NCBI GenBank assembly: GCA_023362775.1
Contig: JALMGJ010000005.1
Coordinates: 39,551,463-39,615,462, forward strand
DNA from: Charina bottae
Taxonomy: Eukaryota; Chordata; Lepidosauria; Squamata; Charinaidae
Direction: 5' to 3'
DNA length: 64,000 nucleotides
Part shown: piece by piece, positions 30,999 through 42,509 of the stretch
Layout of the letters: every line of letters begins with the position of its first letter
How positions within the stretch are numbered: position 1 is the first letter of the stretch
Notes under the pieces: model-generated
Databases searched by the model: none
Told to the model about the DNA's origin: nothing
Seen by the model: the letters and a program-made list of their open reading frames with translations, nothing else
Translations under genes and position numbers: made by a program

Positions 30999-31695
30999 TG
31001 ATAGGATGTACGCTGGTTTAAAGGGAAAAATCAAGGCTTGAGAATAAACAGACAAGAGTGCAGCTTTTAGGGCTAAAAGTGTTTACTTGTAGCATAAGGC
31101 AATAAATGCATATATAGTTACATTATTGCAAAAAGAAAAACAAACCTATAAGCAGACATTCGTGTATTGCTTCCAGGGCCAGAGCTCATGCCATGACCTA
31201 TACAAACAGCCAGGCATACCTATGCACTGCCCTGTCCTCAGAAGTAGAATACACACACGAACATGGCTATAAAGACACAGAGAGTCAAGAAGCATAGAAC
31301 ACCATTTTGCATGGTTAGATATTCAGTTCTTCCAGCTTTCTGATTGGCTGGAAGTTAGGTGTGACACACACTAGGCCTAAAGCATAGGCCATAGCAGTGC
31401 TGCATCTAAGCAAGCATGTGATCTCCCTCTCCCTTGCTCTACACAGAGCAAGGCTTCCCACAGAGGGAATCAGGAGGACTTGTTCCCATGGGAAGGTCCC
31501 ATTGCTTGTGTAGGCACTAGCCATAACAATACATCACATGGTACCTTCTAGCTTCATATCTAATGAAGATGTAAGCAAAGCCATTCAAAGTTATGGGAAG
31601 GCCTTTTGTTATCTAGCCACCTGGCGTCATGTCATCATGTGAAACTTTTCTCCGTACAGAAAATAATTTGCCAATTTCATACGAGAAATCTGACA
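30999..31695 (-). repeat. copia-2 3' LTR (697 bp)
   Basis: Element-strand ends are TGTCAG...CTATCA. It differs from the other LTR near 31223 (t/c in cctatgcac versus cctacgcac) and near 31278 (g/a in cacagagag versus cacaaagag). Confidence 0.95.
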
Positions 31696-31713
31696 CCCCT
31701 CCCAATTTTTTTC
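31696..31713 (-). promoter_or_regulatory. copia-2 polypurine tract
   Basis: The element strand reads AAAAAAATTGGGAGGGG directly before the 3' LTR. The G-rich purine run is the expected plus-strand primer. Confidence 0.75.
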
Positions 31714-33791
31714 GGTACAGACTAGCAATGATGGATGTTGTTCAAAACTGTAAAATACATTTTTACAGAAACAGAAGAAAAAAAAATGGTTAGTACATGT
31801 ATTATTCACAAGTTTCAGTTTTTACAACCAATAGTCATCTAGAAACTAGAAATGGTTTAAAAACACTTGTTACACATATGTATAATGCACAATATACACT
31901 TCATGTAATGTTTTATTCAGATACATACAAATACATCAAATACAAATTATGCAGTAGTAGAAGACAGTCAATAGAAACAGCAAAAATCGCCCACAGATGT
32001 TCTGCCCCCTCCTTTGCAAAAATGCAGCTGGCATAGATAAGCCGAACTTGGTAGCTGCTCTGTTTGAAGCAAAGACTTGTTTTGATTTTTAGGAAAAACC
32101 GCAGAAGTTTTTCAACCCTTGCCAGCCTCGCATAGATGGCTAAACCATTTTGCAGGCTTGGTATTTTACCTGGGCAAACTAGGTAAACTAACTTAGGGTA
32201 TATCCACTGTGTTACTGCAGAGTGATATACAACAAATTAAGGATAAGCTTCCTTTACACATGACACTCTGTAGGAAATCAAGAACCATAGGATTCTCTGT
32301 TCTGGGCTTTTGAAACTTCAACACCAAGATAAATGCTTGAATTTGTGCCTAACTCCCTCAGCTGGAAATACTACCTCAGCTGACTGAGAAATTCTTATAC
32401 AAGGTGGAAAGCTTCAGTTTCTAAGCAGAAAACAACTACATAAGTAAGAAGTACTATATAAACTTCTACAATCTCTTATGTACACACAGAGAACAGCACG
32501 TGACTGTTCTACACATCCCAGTTAGCATCTGCACTCATGCTATTAATGACTGGCCTGCTTTAAGATCCATAAAGCACCCTGTGAGGTAAATGGACTTTCT
32601 GGGAATTGTCACATATGTATAGCCAAAGGCTTGCCTTACACACACTGTTTCAGGGAGATCTATATTCAAATATGCTGTGTCAACATCACAATATGTAAAT
32701 GGACACCTGTTTCACGCTAAGCAACCAGAAAACGTACCACACGTAAACATTCTGGCCTAGCTGTGGGTGCATATATTAGATCACAGTTCACAAACTCCTC
32801 TTGTGAAACGAATCCCTGGGCAATAAAGCTGGCTTTACATTGCAGAGTATTATCAGGAAGAAATGTCTTTCTGAACACTCATCTGGAACCTACAGCTTAC
32901 TAAAACAAAGGACAGGTTGGTTACTTTTAACACTTCACCAAAACTCTCAAACTGACTATCCTCAGCTGTGTTCCAATGTTCTTGCCTCTCAACAGGCAGG
33001 AGCAACACGTCTTGAAAAGACTGGGTTTTTTCAGGTAACTTGACACACTGTCACCTGCTATATCACAAATCTGTCAGGCTTCACACCCTTTGTGGAATAA
33101 GAGGACCCATGAGGAATGACCACTGTGCTTTCCCCATCACCGTCTTCTTTCCTTCCACTACCTGACTCCCTCTCCAGGCCCTGCACCTGCTCAGGTGAAA
33201 TTTCCACTCCTTCACCTGAGGGGCCCTTTTAACATACTAGGAGACTGGGGAACAGAAGAAACCTGAACTGGTGTTTGCCCATCTACTGAAGCATGGACAG
33301 TAGGTTTTACACTAGCAATGCAGCAACACTTCTGCAACATTAGCATGTAACCTTTCCCAACCAGTAGGCTGCTTAAAAAATAAAGCACTTCTGGAGATTT
33401 GGATTTGACCATGGCCTAATGAAGCACGATAAGCCTTGGATTTTAATCAACAACCAACAACCAACAACCTGAAGCACTGTGCTTTTGGTTGGTTCTTCCT
33501 TCGCTGTGACCTGGGGATGTGAACACATGCAAATGTTCCACAGACATGCAGGTACTTCAGTGAAGGGCGCTTGCCAAACAAAAGAAAAACAAGGAACTTC
33601 TTTTTACAGTTGAATTCTACAACCTGTTAGTTAGGAAACACACTGCAATCAAGGTAGCCTCTCCCCAGACATGGGATGGCACCTGAGCAACTAACATCAG
33701 GCTATTGTTAATGGTATTCACAACACCACCACTCAGCTAGAATTCCAACATTGGCAAGTCTTTGGGAGAATACTTTCCTACAAAGCCAATT
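31714..33791 (-). other. copia-2 3' interior without recognisable RT
   Basis: This is where a copia RT and RNase H should be. I see no VDD or TAFLYGEL-type motif in any reverse-strand frame, only short frames such as 33212-33412. A CAACAAC-type mini-repeat lies at 33450-33468. The RT was either deleted and replaced or has decayed beyond recognition. Confidence 0.5.
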
Positions 33792-34100
33792 CTAGAACAC
33801 ATGGCTCAGGAACTCTCCACTACAATCAGACTGGAACTGACCTACTAGATAACCATATTTTCTTCCTACTATTGCTACATACACTTCAAAGTGAGCACAG
33901 ACCTTCGCTTTAGACTTCAACAAGTAGCAACAACACAAGCAGGTATTATCATCAACCAGAAGGAACATGAAACGCACCCCACCATTACTAGGAGAATGGG
34001 GGCTAACTAGGTTTCTATGAACCAACTGAAATGGTCTAGTTAACATACTGTCACTTTGCCTAGCAACAGATACAGTCCTGATATTAGATTGTTTACACAT
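33792..34100 (-). pseudogene. copia-2 integrase core remnant
   Basis: The layout follows the copia integrase: a PFQLVHRNLVSP block where the usual catalytic Asp is Asn, the LLVDDNTCLCCCYLLKSKAKV block and FQSDCSGEFLSHVF with the second Asp. The frame stops before the Glu motif. The missing first Asp predicts loss of catalysis. Confidence 0.85.
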
Positions 34101-34564
34101 AGTTTACACACAACGCAATCAAGGAACTTTTGCACATTTCCTGGGTTCTAACTCAGAATGCATTTGGCTATCTGAGACAAACTTTCCCATCCCAGGATAC
34201 CCCAGTACTTTGTGAAAACTTTATGGATGCATTTATGATGTGGGGAAACATTAAACACACAATGTCCTATCCACACAATCTCCTTCTTAGGAAGCATCTC
34301 ACACACTTGATTTTACAGGTTTTTCTCTAACACACTCAGCCTCCAACACACTCAGTTTCATATTTCTCAATGAAACATCCAGCACCTTTGAACACAACAA
34401 GTACATTCAGACTTGACCAGGGCTGGAACACTGAGGAGAGAAAAACAAGTGTAGGAACACATACACATACACATTTCACACACTTATCACAGAAATATCA
34501 GCTAAAATAACTTGCTGAACTCAAGGCTTGCATTTGAAACAATAACAATTCATGTTTACAAACT

Positions 34565-34807
34565 TTACTGCAGGCCGAATTCAACAACCAAGTCTCTGGA
34601 GAAATGCTTACATACAGCAGTCGGCAGAGTAGAAAACTTGGATTCGTTGTTTAGCTGACTTCTGGCTTCTGGCTTCCCCTCCCTTCGTAAATCAGGCTTC
34701 TTGTGCACTGACAGCATCCGCTGGACGATACGGCAGGGAACAGCCTTCCAGTGATTTCTGAGAAGAATCATACCGAACCACAGCAACGGTAGATTCCATT
34801 CCAGGTT
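34565..34807 (-). pseudogene. copia-2 gag-protease interval, unresolved
   Basis: Short out-of-phase frames between gag and integrase. No CCHC knuckle or DSGA motif could be read. Position suggests decayed gag C-terminus and protease. Confidence 0.35.
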
Positions 34808-35068
34808 TCACTTCAGCTGGAATGCTCTGTTTGGAAATCTCAGGAACAACAACAACAGATGGCTTGTAAAATAATCCACAGTAAGGTCACAGGGAGATAG
34901 CGTCTTTGCTTTCTCGATCAGTAGATCAAAACTGCTGTCCAAGCTTGACAAAATCACGCACGCTTTTTCATATTCCCAGAAAAACATGCCTTCTTGTTCA
35001 AATGCAGCAAACAAAGTCTTGAGCTTACCAAGGTGGGTCATCACATTCTCACCCGGTTGCAGCTTCAA
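34808..35068 (-). pseudogene. copia-2 gag middle part
   Basis: Reads MKLQPGENVMTHLGKLKTLF, then VILSSLDSSFDLLIEKAKTL. This is the copia capsid (UBN2-type) pattern of a conserved 'V..H...L..L...' helix followed by 'L..LP.S...'. Confidence 0.8.
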
Positions 35069-35184
35069 ACTGTAAAGCTGTCTTAATAGTCCACCAAGGG
35101 CAACAGAGTTCTACTTTGTATTGAAGGCTCCAACAGCCTCTCAGCACTCATTACGCAGTCCTTGAGTGGCTGATATAATTCCAT

Positions 35185-35394
35185 TCAGAGGATTTGATTC
35201 CCAAAAGCAAAAAAGTTATAAGCACGGTCCAAACACGCTTGCACTTCTTCAGAGGGATCCTCTGGAGGTGGATTTGCCACATACTGCCACAAATCTTCTT
35301 GCAAAAAAAATGATTTCATCTCCACACACCAGGTCAGATAGTTTGTGCCATCTAAAGGGTCAAATGGCAGACTGACCAGACTCTGTACAGCCAT
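35185..35394 (-). pseudogene. copia-2 gag N-terminal part
   Basis: Reads FDPLDGTNYLTWCVEMKSFF and LQEDLWQYV, the copia gag start with the same NYxxWxxxMxxxxxxEDLW core as copia-1. It begins ~120 bp inside the PBS, as expected for gag. Confidence 0.88.
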
Positions 35395-35498
35395 TGCTGA
35401 CCACTGAAAGGAAACACGTTTACTCTGAAATCAGCCTCTAAAAACAAACTCCCTTTTACAGCCAGGTCCAACGCAGCAAAGAAAACGCAAATTTCTCT

Positions 35499-35513
35499 CT
35501 GGGCAACATAACC
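35499..35513 (-). promoter_or_regulatory. copia-2 primer-binding site, degenerate
   Basis: The element strand reads GGTTATGTTGCCCAG next to the LTR. It resembles the copia-1 PBS (GGTTATGGGCCCAG) but has a one-base insertion and a substitution. It may be a decayed initiator-tRNA-Met half-site or may fit another primer. Confidence 0.6.
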
Positions 35514-36210
35514 TGATAGGATGTACGCTGGTTTAAAGGGAAAAATCAAGGCTTGAGAATAAACAGACAAGAGTGCAGCTTTTAGGGCTAAAAGTGTTTA
35601 CTTGTAGCATAAGGCAATAAATGCATATATAGTTACATTATTGCAAAAAGAAAAACAAACCTATAAGCAGACATTCGTGTATTGCTTCCAGGGCCAGAGC
35701 TCATGCCATGACCTATACAAACAGCCAGGCATACCTACGCACTGCCCTGTCCTCAGAAGTAGAATACACACACGAACATGGCTATAAAGACACAAAGAGT
35801 CAAGAAGCATAGAACACCATTTTGCATGGTTAGATATTCAGTTCTTCCAGCTTTCTGATTGGCTGGAAGTTAGGTGTGACACACACTAGGCCTAAAGCAT
35901 AGGCCATAGCAGTGCTGCATCTAAGCAAGCATGTGATCTCCCTCTCCCTTGCTCTACACAGAGCAAGGCTTCCCACAGAGGGAATCAGGAGGACTTGTTC
36001 CCATGGGAAGGTCCCATTGCTTGTGTAGGCACTAGCCATAACAATACATCACATGGTACCTTCTAGCTTCATATCTAATGAAGATGTAAGCAAAGCCATT
36101 CAAAGTTATGGGAAGGCCTTTTGTTATCTAGCCACCTGGCGTCATGTCATCATGTGAAACTTTTCTCCGTACAGAAAATAATTTGCCAATTTCATACGAG
36201 AAATCTGACA
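35514..36210 (-). repeat. copia-2 5' LTR (697 bp)
   Basis: Same length as the 3' LTR, two visible differences, TSD GGCTC at its outer edge. Confidence 0.95.
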
Positions 36211-36215
36211 GGCTC
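36211..36215. repeat. 5-bp TSD (GGCTC) of copia-2, right copy
   Basis: Partner of 30994-30998. Confidence 0.93.
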
Positions 36216-36769
36216 TGCAGTCCCAGTCTGGAAGTGCAGAGTTTAGCACAATGGGGGCACTGGAAGTCCATTGTTGTAGTAGCTGTGGGCGTTGTTAGTG
36301 TTTTAAATGTTCCAAAAATGCTTTGCAATTGAGAGATCAAATAAAGTCACAAAAACTTTTTCAGCAAACATAATACAGTATATATTAATATAAAAACATA
36401 ACTACAAAATTTCTCTCCTTACAGAGAGAGCGAGCCTCAGCATAATTTACAGAGGCAAAAAAACCAGCAGAGCAGAGAACAAAGAAGAAACAAGGCAGGC
36501 TTTACAAAACAAAGGTATGTTAATATATACCTTTTTACATATACAGTAGGTCAGGACAATTATTTACCATGGTAACCCACTTATCAGGCCTAAAACAGAC
36601 AAAGGATTGAACTCTGAACCTGGCCGATACTTAAGAAAAACAATGAGAATGCCTTGCAATGCCAGACTTGCTGGCACCACAATCTCTTGTGATCCAAATT
36701 CTTGTTTCCAGCTAGCAGAAAATATCTTCTGATTCAAATTCTTTTAAATCATAAAACCACAACAGGCGT
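36216..36769. other. Unclassified sequence
   Basis: No supported gene. It has an LTR-like look (polyadenylation-like aataaa near 36343, many short A runs), but no terminal repeats could be defined. Confidence 0.35.
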
Positions 36770-37112
36770 TATTCAGTGATGCCGCTCATGGTTTTCTATC
36801 CGCTTTTGGCGGTGCCTGTCTTCAAAGCCGGTGGAGGCTTCATAGCACAGGGCTCGCCAGCGGGTTCTGTCAGCAGCCGCAGCAGCTTCTAGTTCCCTTG
36901 GCTGGATGTGACAATGGTGTAGGGTTTCTTTCACAGCATCTTTGTATCGCTTGCATGGTTGACCTCGAGGTCTCTTCCCAGACTCCAGTTCACTATAGAG
37001 CAACTGGCAAGGCATACGGTAGTTATCCATTCTGATGACGTGTCATACATGCATAATTGTGAATTGAAAATAAGGTTGCAGCTGCTCATTTTGAAATATT
37101 TAGTCTGGTTCC
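36770..37112 (-). pseudogene. 3' end of a LINE ORF2 (clade unassigned)
   Basis: The minus strand reads RMPCQLLYSELESGKRPRGQ, then CKRYKDAVKETLHHC, DRTRWRALCYEAS and a basic end. This is the C-terminal pattern 'R.P..L.YGEL..GKR..G.P..R.KD..K..L' found at the end of several LINE ORF2 proteins, distinct from both the BovB and the L2 endings in this window. Upstream (37030-37112) the 'GH..RM' block is in another phase. Confidence 0.75.
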
Positions 37113-37269
37113 TGATAGACACTTGAACCTGGTAATGTAAATACTAATTAGGGCCCCAATTGTGTGCAGGAACTTGTTTCTGGGTTATACAGTATAATTA
37201 GCGATTACTAATTATATGAGTATGATACATTTGTGGGTGCTATGTATTTTAATTTTTGTATTATTCTAA

Positions 37270-37362
37270 TTGTCTTTATTTTTAATTTTGTTTGCCGCTC
37301 AGAGTCACTTGTTGAGATGGACAGCCATACAAATTGAATAAACAAACAAATAAATAAATGAG
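37270..37362 (+). mobile_element. L2-type LINE tail with (AAAC)/(AAAT) run
   Basis: The tttgccgctcagagtcact...gagatggacagcc block, then AAC/AAT tandem repeats. Confidence 0.7.
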
Positions 37363-39258
37363 CTTTGGCTTTGCAATCATGTATGAGAAAGTAAGCTGGA
37401 GAGACTTAGTTTTGGTACACACTACACTCAGCCCCTTTTGCCACAGTGTTGAACTCAACAGCAGTCTTGCTGTGGAGTAGCTAGGAAATCAGCAATCAGA
37501 TGTGACAATTTTCTAAAAAATATGGGATGAGAAAATCACATATCTTTATGTATCTGGTGAACTTGACTTGTCTGTAGAAAGGCTTTGTAAAGAGCATTGA
37601 AAAACCTTGCCCTGGGTGATCATCTCTCTCATCTGCTTGGAAGGATATCACCAGCATAGCTGCAATCACAGCAGTGGAGCAAATGACTAGGAAAATGGTA
37701 TTTTAATAACCTTTTCTTGAGAGGCTGATATTTCATTCCATGTCTGACCTGTGCTTTTGCATTGTGAAAAAAGCCACTCACACACACACAGAAGCAATAG
37801 TAAAAACAGTGTATTATTCACCAACTGGTAATAAAAGAGAGTAGAGTTTGCTAAGAAAATTAAACCCTGAAATCTCTGGGGGATTTCAACTGAACTCAGT
37901 ACTGCCTTCCAATATCTTCTGTGTTTATCAAAAGATAGTAAGAGGAGAGTGGAATAACCCTTTTTTCTATTGTTAACTTCAAAGTTCTCCCTGGCATTTT
38001 TTTAAGTGTTGGCAATATACAAGGTCCAACATGAAAGAGCAAAGTTGCACAAGGATACATTTAAAATTAGAATTCTTAATAATCTAAACTGTATGCCTGA
38101 AATTGCAGGGGGAATCTGTGCAAGTAGCTATCAAACAAAAATGTCTGAATGCAATACTGTAACTGTATGAAAAAAATCATGGTAAACCAAAAGTATCCCT
38201 TCATTTTGATTTTCTTTTGTACGAGGGTTTTAGGCTGCATCTTGTGGAAATAGGGATGTCTGAAGAATTTGATATTCGTGAATTCTGATGTAAAATGACT
38301 TGATACATCTAGTATAATGTATGCATATATTGGAACTTGTTGTTCTTTGAAATGGCCATTCTCTAAATTGCATGAAGTAGTTATGTATTCAAAAATGTAG
38401 AAGAATTCATTTTGAAAATAAATGTGGACACTTAAATGAAATGCATGTAGAATTGCTTCCTCTGTGAGAAAATGTTCAAATACATATTTATAGAATCAAT
38501 TGTTCATGACTTTTACATACTGAACAAAATGGACATATGGTTGGACATATGTTTGAATAAATGCAAAATTAAGAAGGATCAGAAGTAGATTTACCTATAT
38601 TCATAAAAAAATCTGTAATTTGATCTTGCATTAAACTGATATATTTAATTCTTTCTCCCCACAACAAAGGGAGAAAAACATTCTAGATCTGCTGCTTTTC
38701 CTCTAGAAAAAAATTATATAGGAACATGCATAGTTTTATTCTGTGGAGGGCTTAAGATAAGAAAAAGCAGTATGAACTTTCTTTCCCTGGTGCCAAGTTA
38801 CAAGTTCCATGTCTGCATTTAGCTTTTACAGACATCTTGAGATATCTCATTATAGTTTTTCACCCATCTCATTTAGTTTGGTCTGTCGAAAGGGCTAAAC
38901 TGGATCAGATACAGCAGATCTGTGATTAGATTCTTATATAGATTATTTTTTATTAACCTACGTAGAAGTTTAGAAAAGTAGAACAGTTCTTTGAAAGTAT
39001 GTGCTTAACTCTTTGCTCTCTTGTCTTCCCCAGAAGCTGTTATCTCCCAGTGCAGAAAACAATAGTGACAATGTGGACCTTTTTCTCACTTGCATTTAAA
39101 CAAGGTACAAATATGCCCTGGGGACATCTTTTTTCTGCAATGTGCCCATTACATTGTTTTCATTTTGTCCCCAGCCCATGAGGCTTAAGTCGTCCTTGGT
39201 GATGAAATAATTGTTTTCCCCTCCAGAGGAACTACAAAGTGTGTTACTCTTCATTTGG
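37363..39258. other. Unclassified sequence
   Basis: AT-rich with no supported gene. The 60-codon frame at 38999-39181 follows a pyrimidine-rich CCCCAG but has no recognisable domain. Confidence 0.4.
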
Positions 39259-39276
39259 CCATCACCCCTTCACTCT
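39259..39276. repeat. Target-site duplication of L1-like element B, left copy
   Basis: CCATCACCCCTTCACTCT matches 43258-43275 at 17 of 18 positions. Confidence 0.9.
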
Positions 39277-39947
39277 TTTTTTAAAATCAGAATTCTATTA
39301 AGTTTAAAGCAAAGATAAAAACTACAAAAAAACAAAATACTACAAAAAAGAAAAAAAGAAAAAAGGTGGAAAAACAGAAAATGAAAAAAGTTTTTTTAAC
39401 AAATTACAAGATGACTTCAAACTTTCAACAAGAATATACAGCAATTTCCATAATTAATCCCTTACTCTAAGTCTAACCAAGATCATATTATTTCTATAAA
39501 TCATTCCATAGACACATTATAAAAATCACCAAAGACAATTCCTCCCTCCCCTTATATATAAAGAAAAATAAACAAATATATAAACCTTTAAATCAACTCC
39601 CCCCAAGGAGCCGATTTATTTAAATAATTCCTTCTTACCACTATTCTATATATTTCTGGCCACTATAATAAAAATCAAATTATAAAAACATTAAATTATC
39701 TACTTTTATATTTAATAGTGCTATAACAATCTTAACCCTATTAAACCTAAAACCAAACACTTTTTCTTATATCTTATATCTTATAAATCTTAAAAGATCA
39801 AAAAACTTTAAATCATTAAAGAAAAATGGAATCATACAAGACGTAATAACAATCTAAATACATATTCTTAATCACTTATCCTACATCGAAGTATACCAGG
39901 ACATTTCTTGTCTCCATATTATGCATAAGGCATTTTTCATAAAAAAT

Positions 39948-40253
39948 TTAAACAATCCAACTGCCCCCCCTTAAAAAAGCAAGTTGCTCAGTAGAAAACC
40001 TCCCACATAACATCACTTGGTTCCCAAAACAATTCTTCAGGAAAACAGCCTTATCAGTATCTTGCAAGTCAAACTTTAACTCCTTCTTCACCAAAGTATG
40101 TTCGTTGTCTGGCATTTCTTCAGAGAGCCCATTCTCCCTGTCATGAAAAATATCCCCCTCTTGATAAACTTCTTCCTCCCCCCACAGAACATCTTCAGCC
40201 AGTTGACACATTTTAGCACTGATATTTTCTGCAATATCCTGAATATCTTGCAT
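39948..40253 (-). pseudogene. ORF1-like frame of L1-like element B (3' part)
   Basis: Begins MQDIQDIAENISAKM, the core shared with element A (MQDIQDIVENMRAKM). It is followed by an acidic region and the tail EQLAFLRGG, comparable to EFLRGAAG in element A. Its N-terminus lies on the far side of element C, at ~42510-42560 (complement reads FKEIF-type repeats). Confidence 0.6.
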
Positions 40254-40273
40254 TATGGCTTGGCGAATGTTAT

Positions 40274-40292
40274 AGAAAATCTCTTTGAAATC
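40274..40292. repeat. 19-bp TSD of L1-like element C, left copy
   Basis: AGAAAATCTCTTTGAAATC recurs exactly at 42491-42509. The first base could belong to the A-tail. Confidence 0.93.
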
Positions 40293-42490
40293 GACTCCGA
40301 GTCAGCTGCCAGCTCGACAAGTCGGGTTTCTTTAAGCCTGGCTAACTTTTCCCTGCTTTGCGGTGGTCTATGGAAATTACAGGACCACTGAAGTTCTCCC
40401 TGGAGAGGGGAGAAGCAGAAGATTACTCACGGGGTCGTTGAAACTGCCCCCTCCTGCTTTTTTTCTGTGGTATTTTGCTACGGAGAGAGCAGGGGCTGGA
40501 GACAGTGAAGCGACCGGAGAGAAGCACCAAGCTCTTACAGGGAATCGTAAGTTAGAGCTAAAGCTGACTTTTAGATCACTTTATTTTATTTTTTCATTTA
40601 AATTGGACTGTTTTACCATCTAGGGTCTTTCTTTGGACATTGCACAAAATGTTGGCAATTTTGTACTTTCTTTGCTATAACAATTAAGATGGAAATATAA
40701 TGGATTTTATGTCTGAAGTATAATAATGCTTACATTTTTTATTTTTTACTTTTTATCTTTCTAATTTACCAGAAGACTCAATCCCAGTTGGAAGTATAAG
40801 AGTTGATATTAAATAGTTTGTGAATATACTTTGTTGGATTAACATCTGAACTGGATTTTTCTTTTTCTTTTTTTTTTTCTTTTTATAATGGTAGAAATTT
40901 AGTTTCTCTTTCTCTTTTTATGAACTGTTTGAGGTATTACCTTCTTGCCTATTTTTGATTATTGAAACTTTTCATCTTCCTTTATTTTTTTTTAAAAAAA
41001 ACTTTTTGCTTAATGGACTATGCTGGTAATTTTCCATGAATAGATCAGCTGACCATTTATTTGTTTTGGCTAGAACTGTTGAAGCCTGAAAACAAGAGGG
41101 GGTGGAGAAGAATGGGTTTCTCAACAGTAACCGCAGCAGTAACTCAAGCAATTCAAGAATTTAAGGTGGAGATTTGTGAAGCCCTCTCGGATTTTGAAAA
41201 ATCACTTTGCAAGATCAGGAACAAAAAGAACAAAAAATAGAAACGGAAGCAGAAGAAAAAAACTTTGAGTTAGAAGAAGGGCAAGAAGGGGGAATTTCAA
41301 ACACATTGATTCCAAAAATCATTCTTACACCCGATATGAGACAGACAATAAAACAATATAACTTTGGCACAAACATATTGGGACAGTTGTGGTTAGGACA
41401 AAGGCTGAATATGCAATTTGATAGATATTGTGAAACGTGGGTTCTGACATGCTACAAGAGATACAGAACAAAAAAGGTTACACATTATTACTTTGGTATA
41501 ACTTGAATAAGAGATTTAACATTAGGTGGGATAATAAAGGTATTGAAACCATGGATTTTAACTGGATATTGAGTTTGTAAAAGTATTAATTATTAGTAAT
41601 ATAACTGTTGGGAATATTAAATGTTAAAAATTAATATTTGAAACTGTATGGATGTATAAAAATATGATATTTTAATCATAGATAAAAGGTTATAAAATCA
41701 GTGATACAAATATAAATTGTTGTTATAGAGTACTTGGAAAATAGAAAAAAAATTAGGGAGATATATGAAGGATGGGATGTTAAGTTTGAATTAGAATTAA
41801 TATTATTATAGGATGACTTATTTTTATAATTATTAGTATGAATACTATTGAGATTAGGGGAATAAATAGATATAAAAATTTGTTAAATAGGTAAATATGT
41901 AGGAGGATGTAGATTATGGTATAATTATAATTTAAATATAGATTAAGTTTAAATTAAGGTTGTTTTTATGGATATGTATGAATAGAATATATTTTATTTT
42001 ACTAGAGTTAGAATAAAATACAAATTACCGTAGAGATAAAATAAGGCTTTTATTTGCTATATATATGTTTTAAGACTAATTGGATTTTATTAAGGATATG
42101 AACATGGATGTAAAAATGGAATTTGATGCAGTAAAGAATATTTTAATTGATATTACCTCAAGGAATGGAAATTACAGATGGACTAATGGAGAATTGATAG
42201 AAAGATGAAATCTACATGAAGATTAGAAGATTGGACTACATAAATTGAAATGTATATGACAAAGAAAAGTTCCTGTGTATTGTATGAAAGACCAACATTT
42301 AAAGCAAATATTGTACTTAAAGACCAAAGACAGATTGGAGGCCATCTTTTTTCTATACTTCTTTTGTATATTATTTTTCTTAACTTCACTTTTCTTTTAC
42401 TTTTTTCTTACTTTGTATTTCTTTCTTCATTTCTTGTTCTACATTTTAATATGTATCTTAAAATTTAATAAAAATTTATTAAAAAAAAAA
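40293..42490 (+). mobile_element. L1-like non-autonomous retroposon C nested in B (2.2 kb)
   Basis: Plus orientation, ending in AATAAAAATTTATTA and an A-tail at 42480-42490, bounded by an exact 19-bp TSD. It has an ~820-bp leader, a short frameshifted ORF1-like frame (41113-41506) and ~970 bp of AT-rich 3' sequence with no RT. The leader differs from A and B, so it is a related but separate subfamily. A-tail plus long TSD means L1-type target-primed insertion. Confidence 0.88.
41113..41506 (+). pseudogene. ORF1-like frame of L1-like element C, frameshifted
   Basis: ATG at 41113 opens a frame with MGFSTVTAAVTQAIQEFK and a helical segment. A frameshift near 41205 moves it into a charged continuation (EQKEQKIETEAEEKNFELEE, then RQTIKQYNFGTNILGQLWLG), ending YYFGIT at 41506. 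The composition fits a coiled-coil nucleic-acid-binding chaperone fragment, but no named domain is recognisable. Confidence 0.5.
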
Positions 42491-42509
42491 AGAAAATCTC
42501 TTTGAAATC
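42491..42509. repeat. 19-bp TSD of L1-like element C, right copy
   Basis: Exact partner of 40274-40292. The ORF of element B resumes here. Confidence 0.93.

Larger units (their letters stand above)
30999..36210 (-). mobile_element. Ty1/copia-type LTR retrotransposon copia-2, apparently non-autonomous (5.2 kb)
   Basis: Two 697-bp LTRs differ at only two positions that I can find and have an exact 5-bp TSD. On the minus strand the 3.8-kb interior holds a degenerate PBS, gag remnants, an integrase remnant whose first catalytic Asp is Asn, and then ~2.1 kb with no recognisable reverse transcriptase or RNase H, ending in a polypurine tract. Near-identical LTRs with a decayed interior imply that it was recently copied by proteins from another copia. 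A solo LTR of the same family is at 21195-21937. Confidence 0.92.

Noticed and set aside
36343..36760. Another LTR next to copia-2
   Set aside because: A polyadenylation-like signal is present, but I found no TG...CA ends, TSD or second copy.
38999..39181. Possible exon after a pyrimidine-rich CCCCAG acceptor-like site
   Set aside because: The splice-like motif alone is weak. The translated sequence shows no known domain and no partner exons were found.
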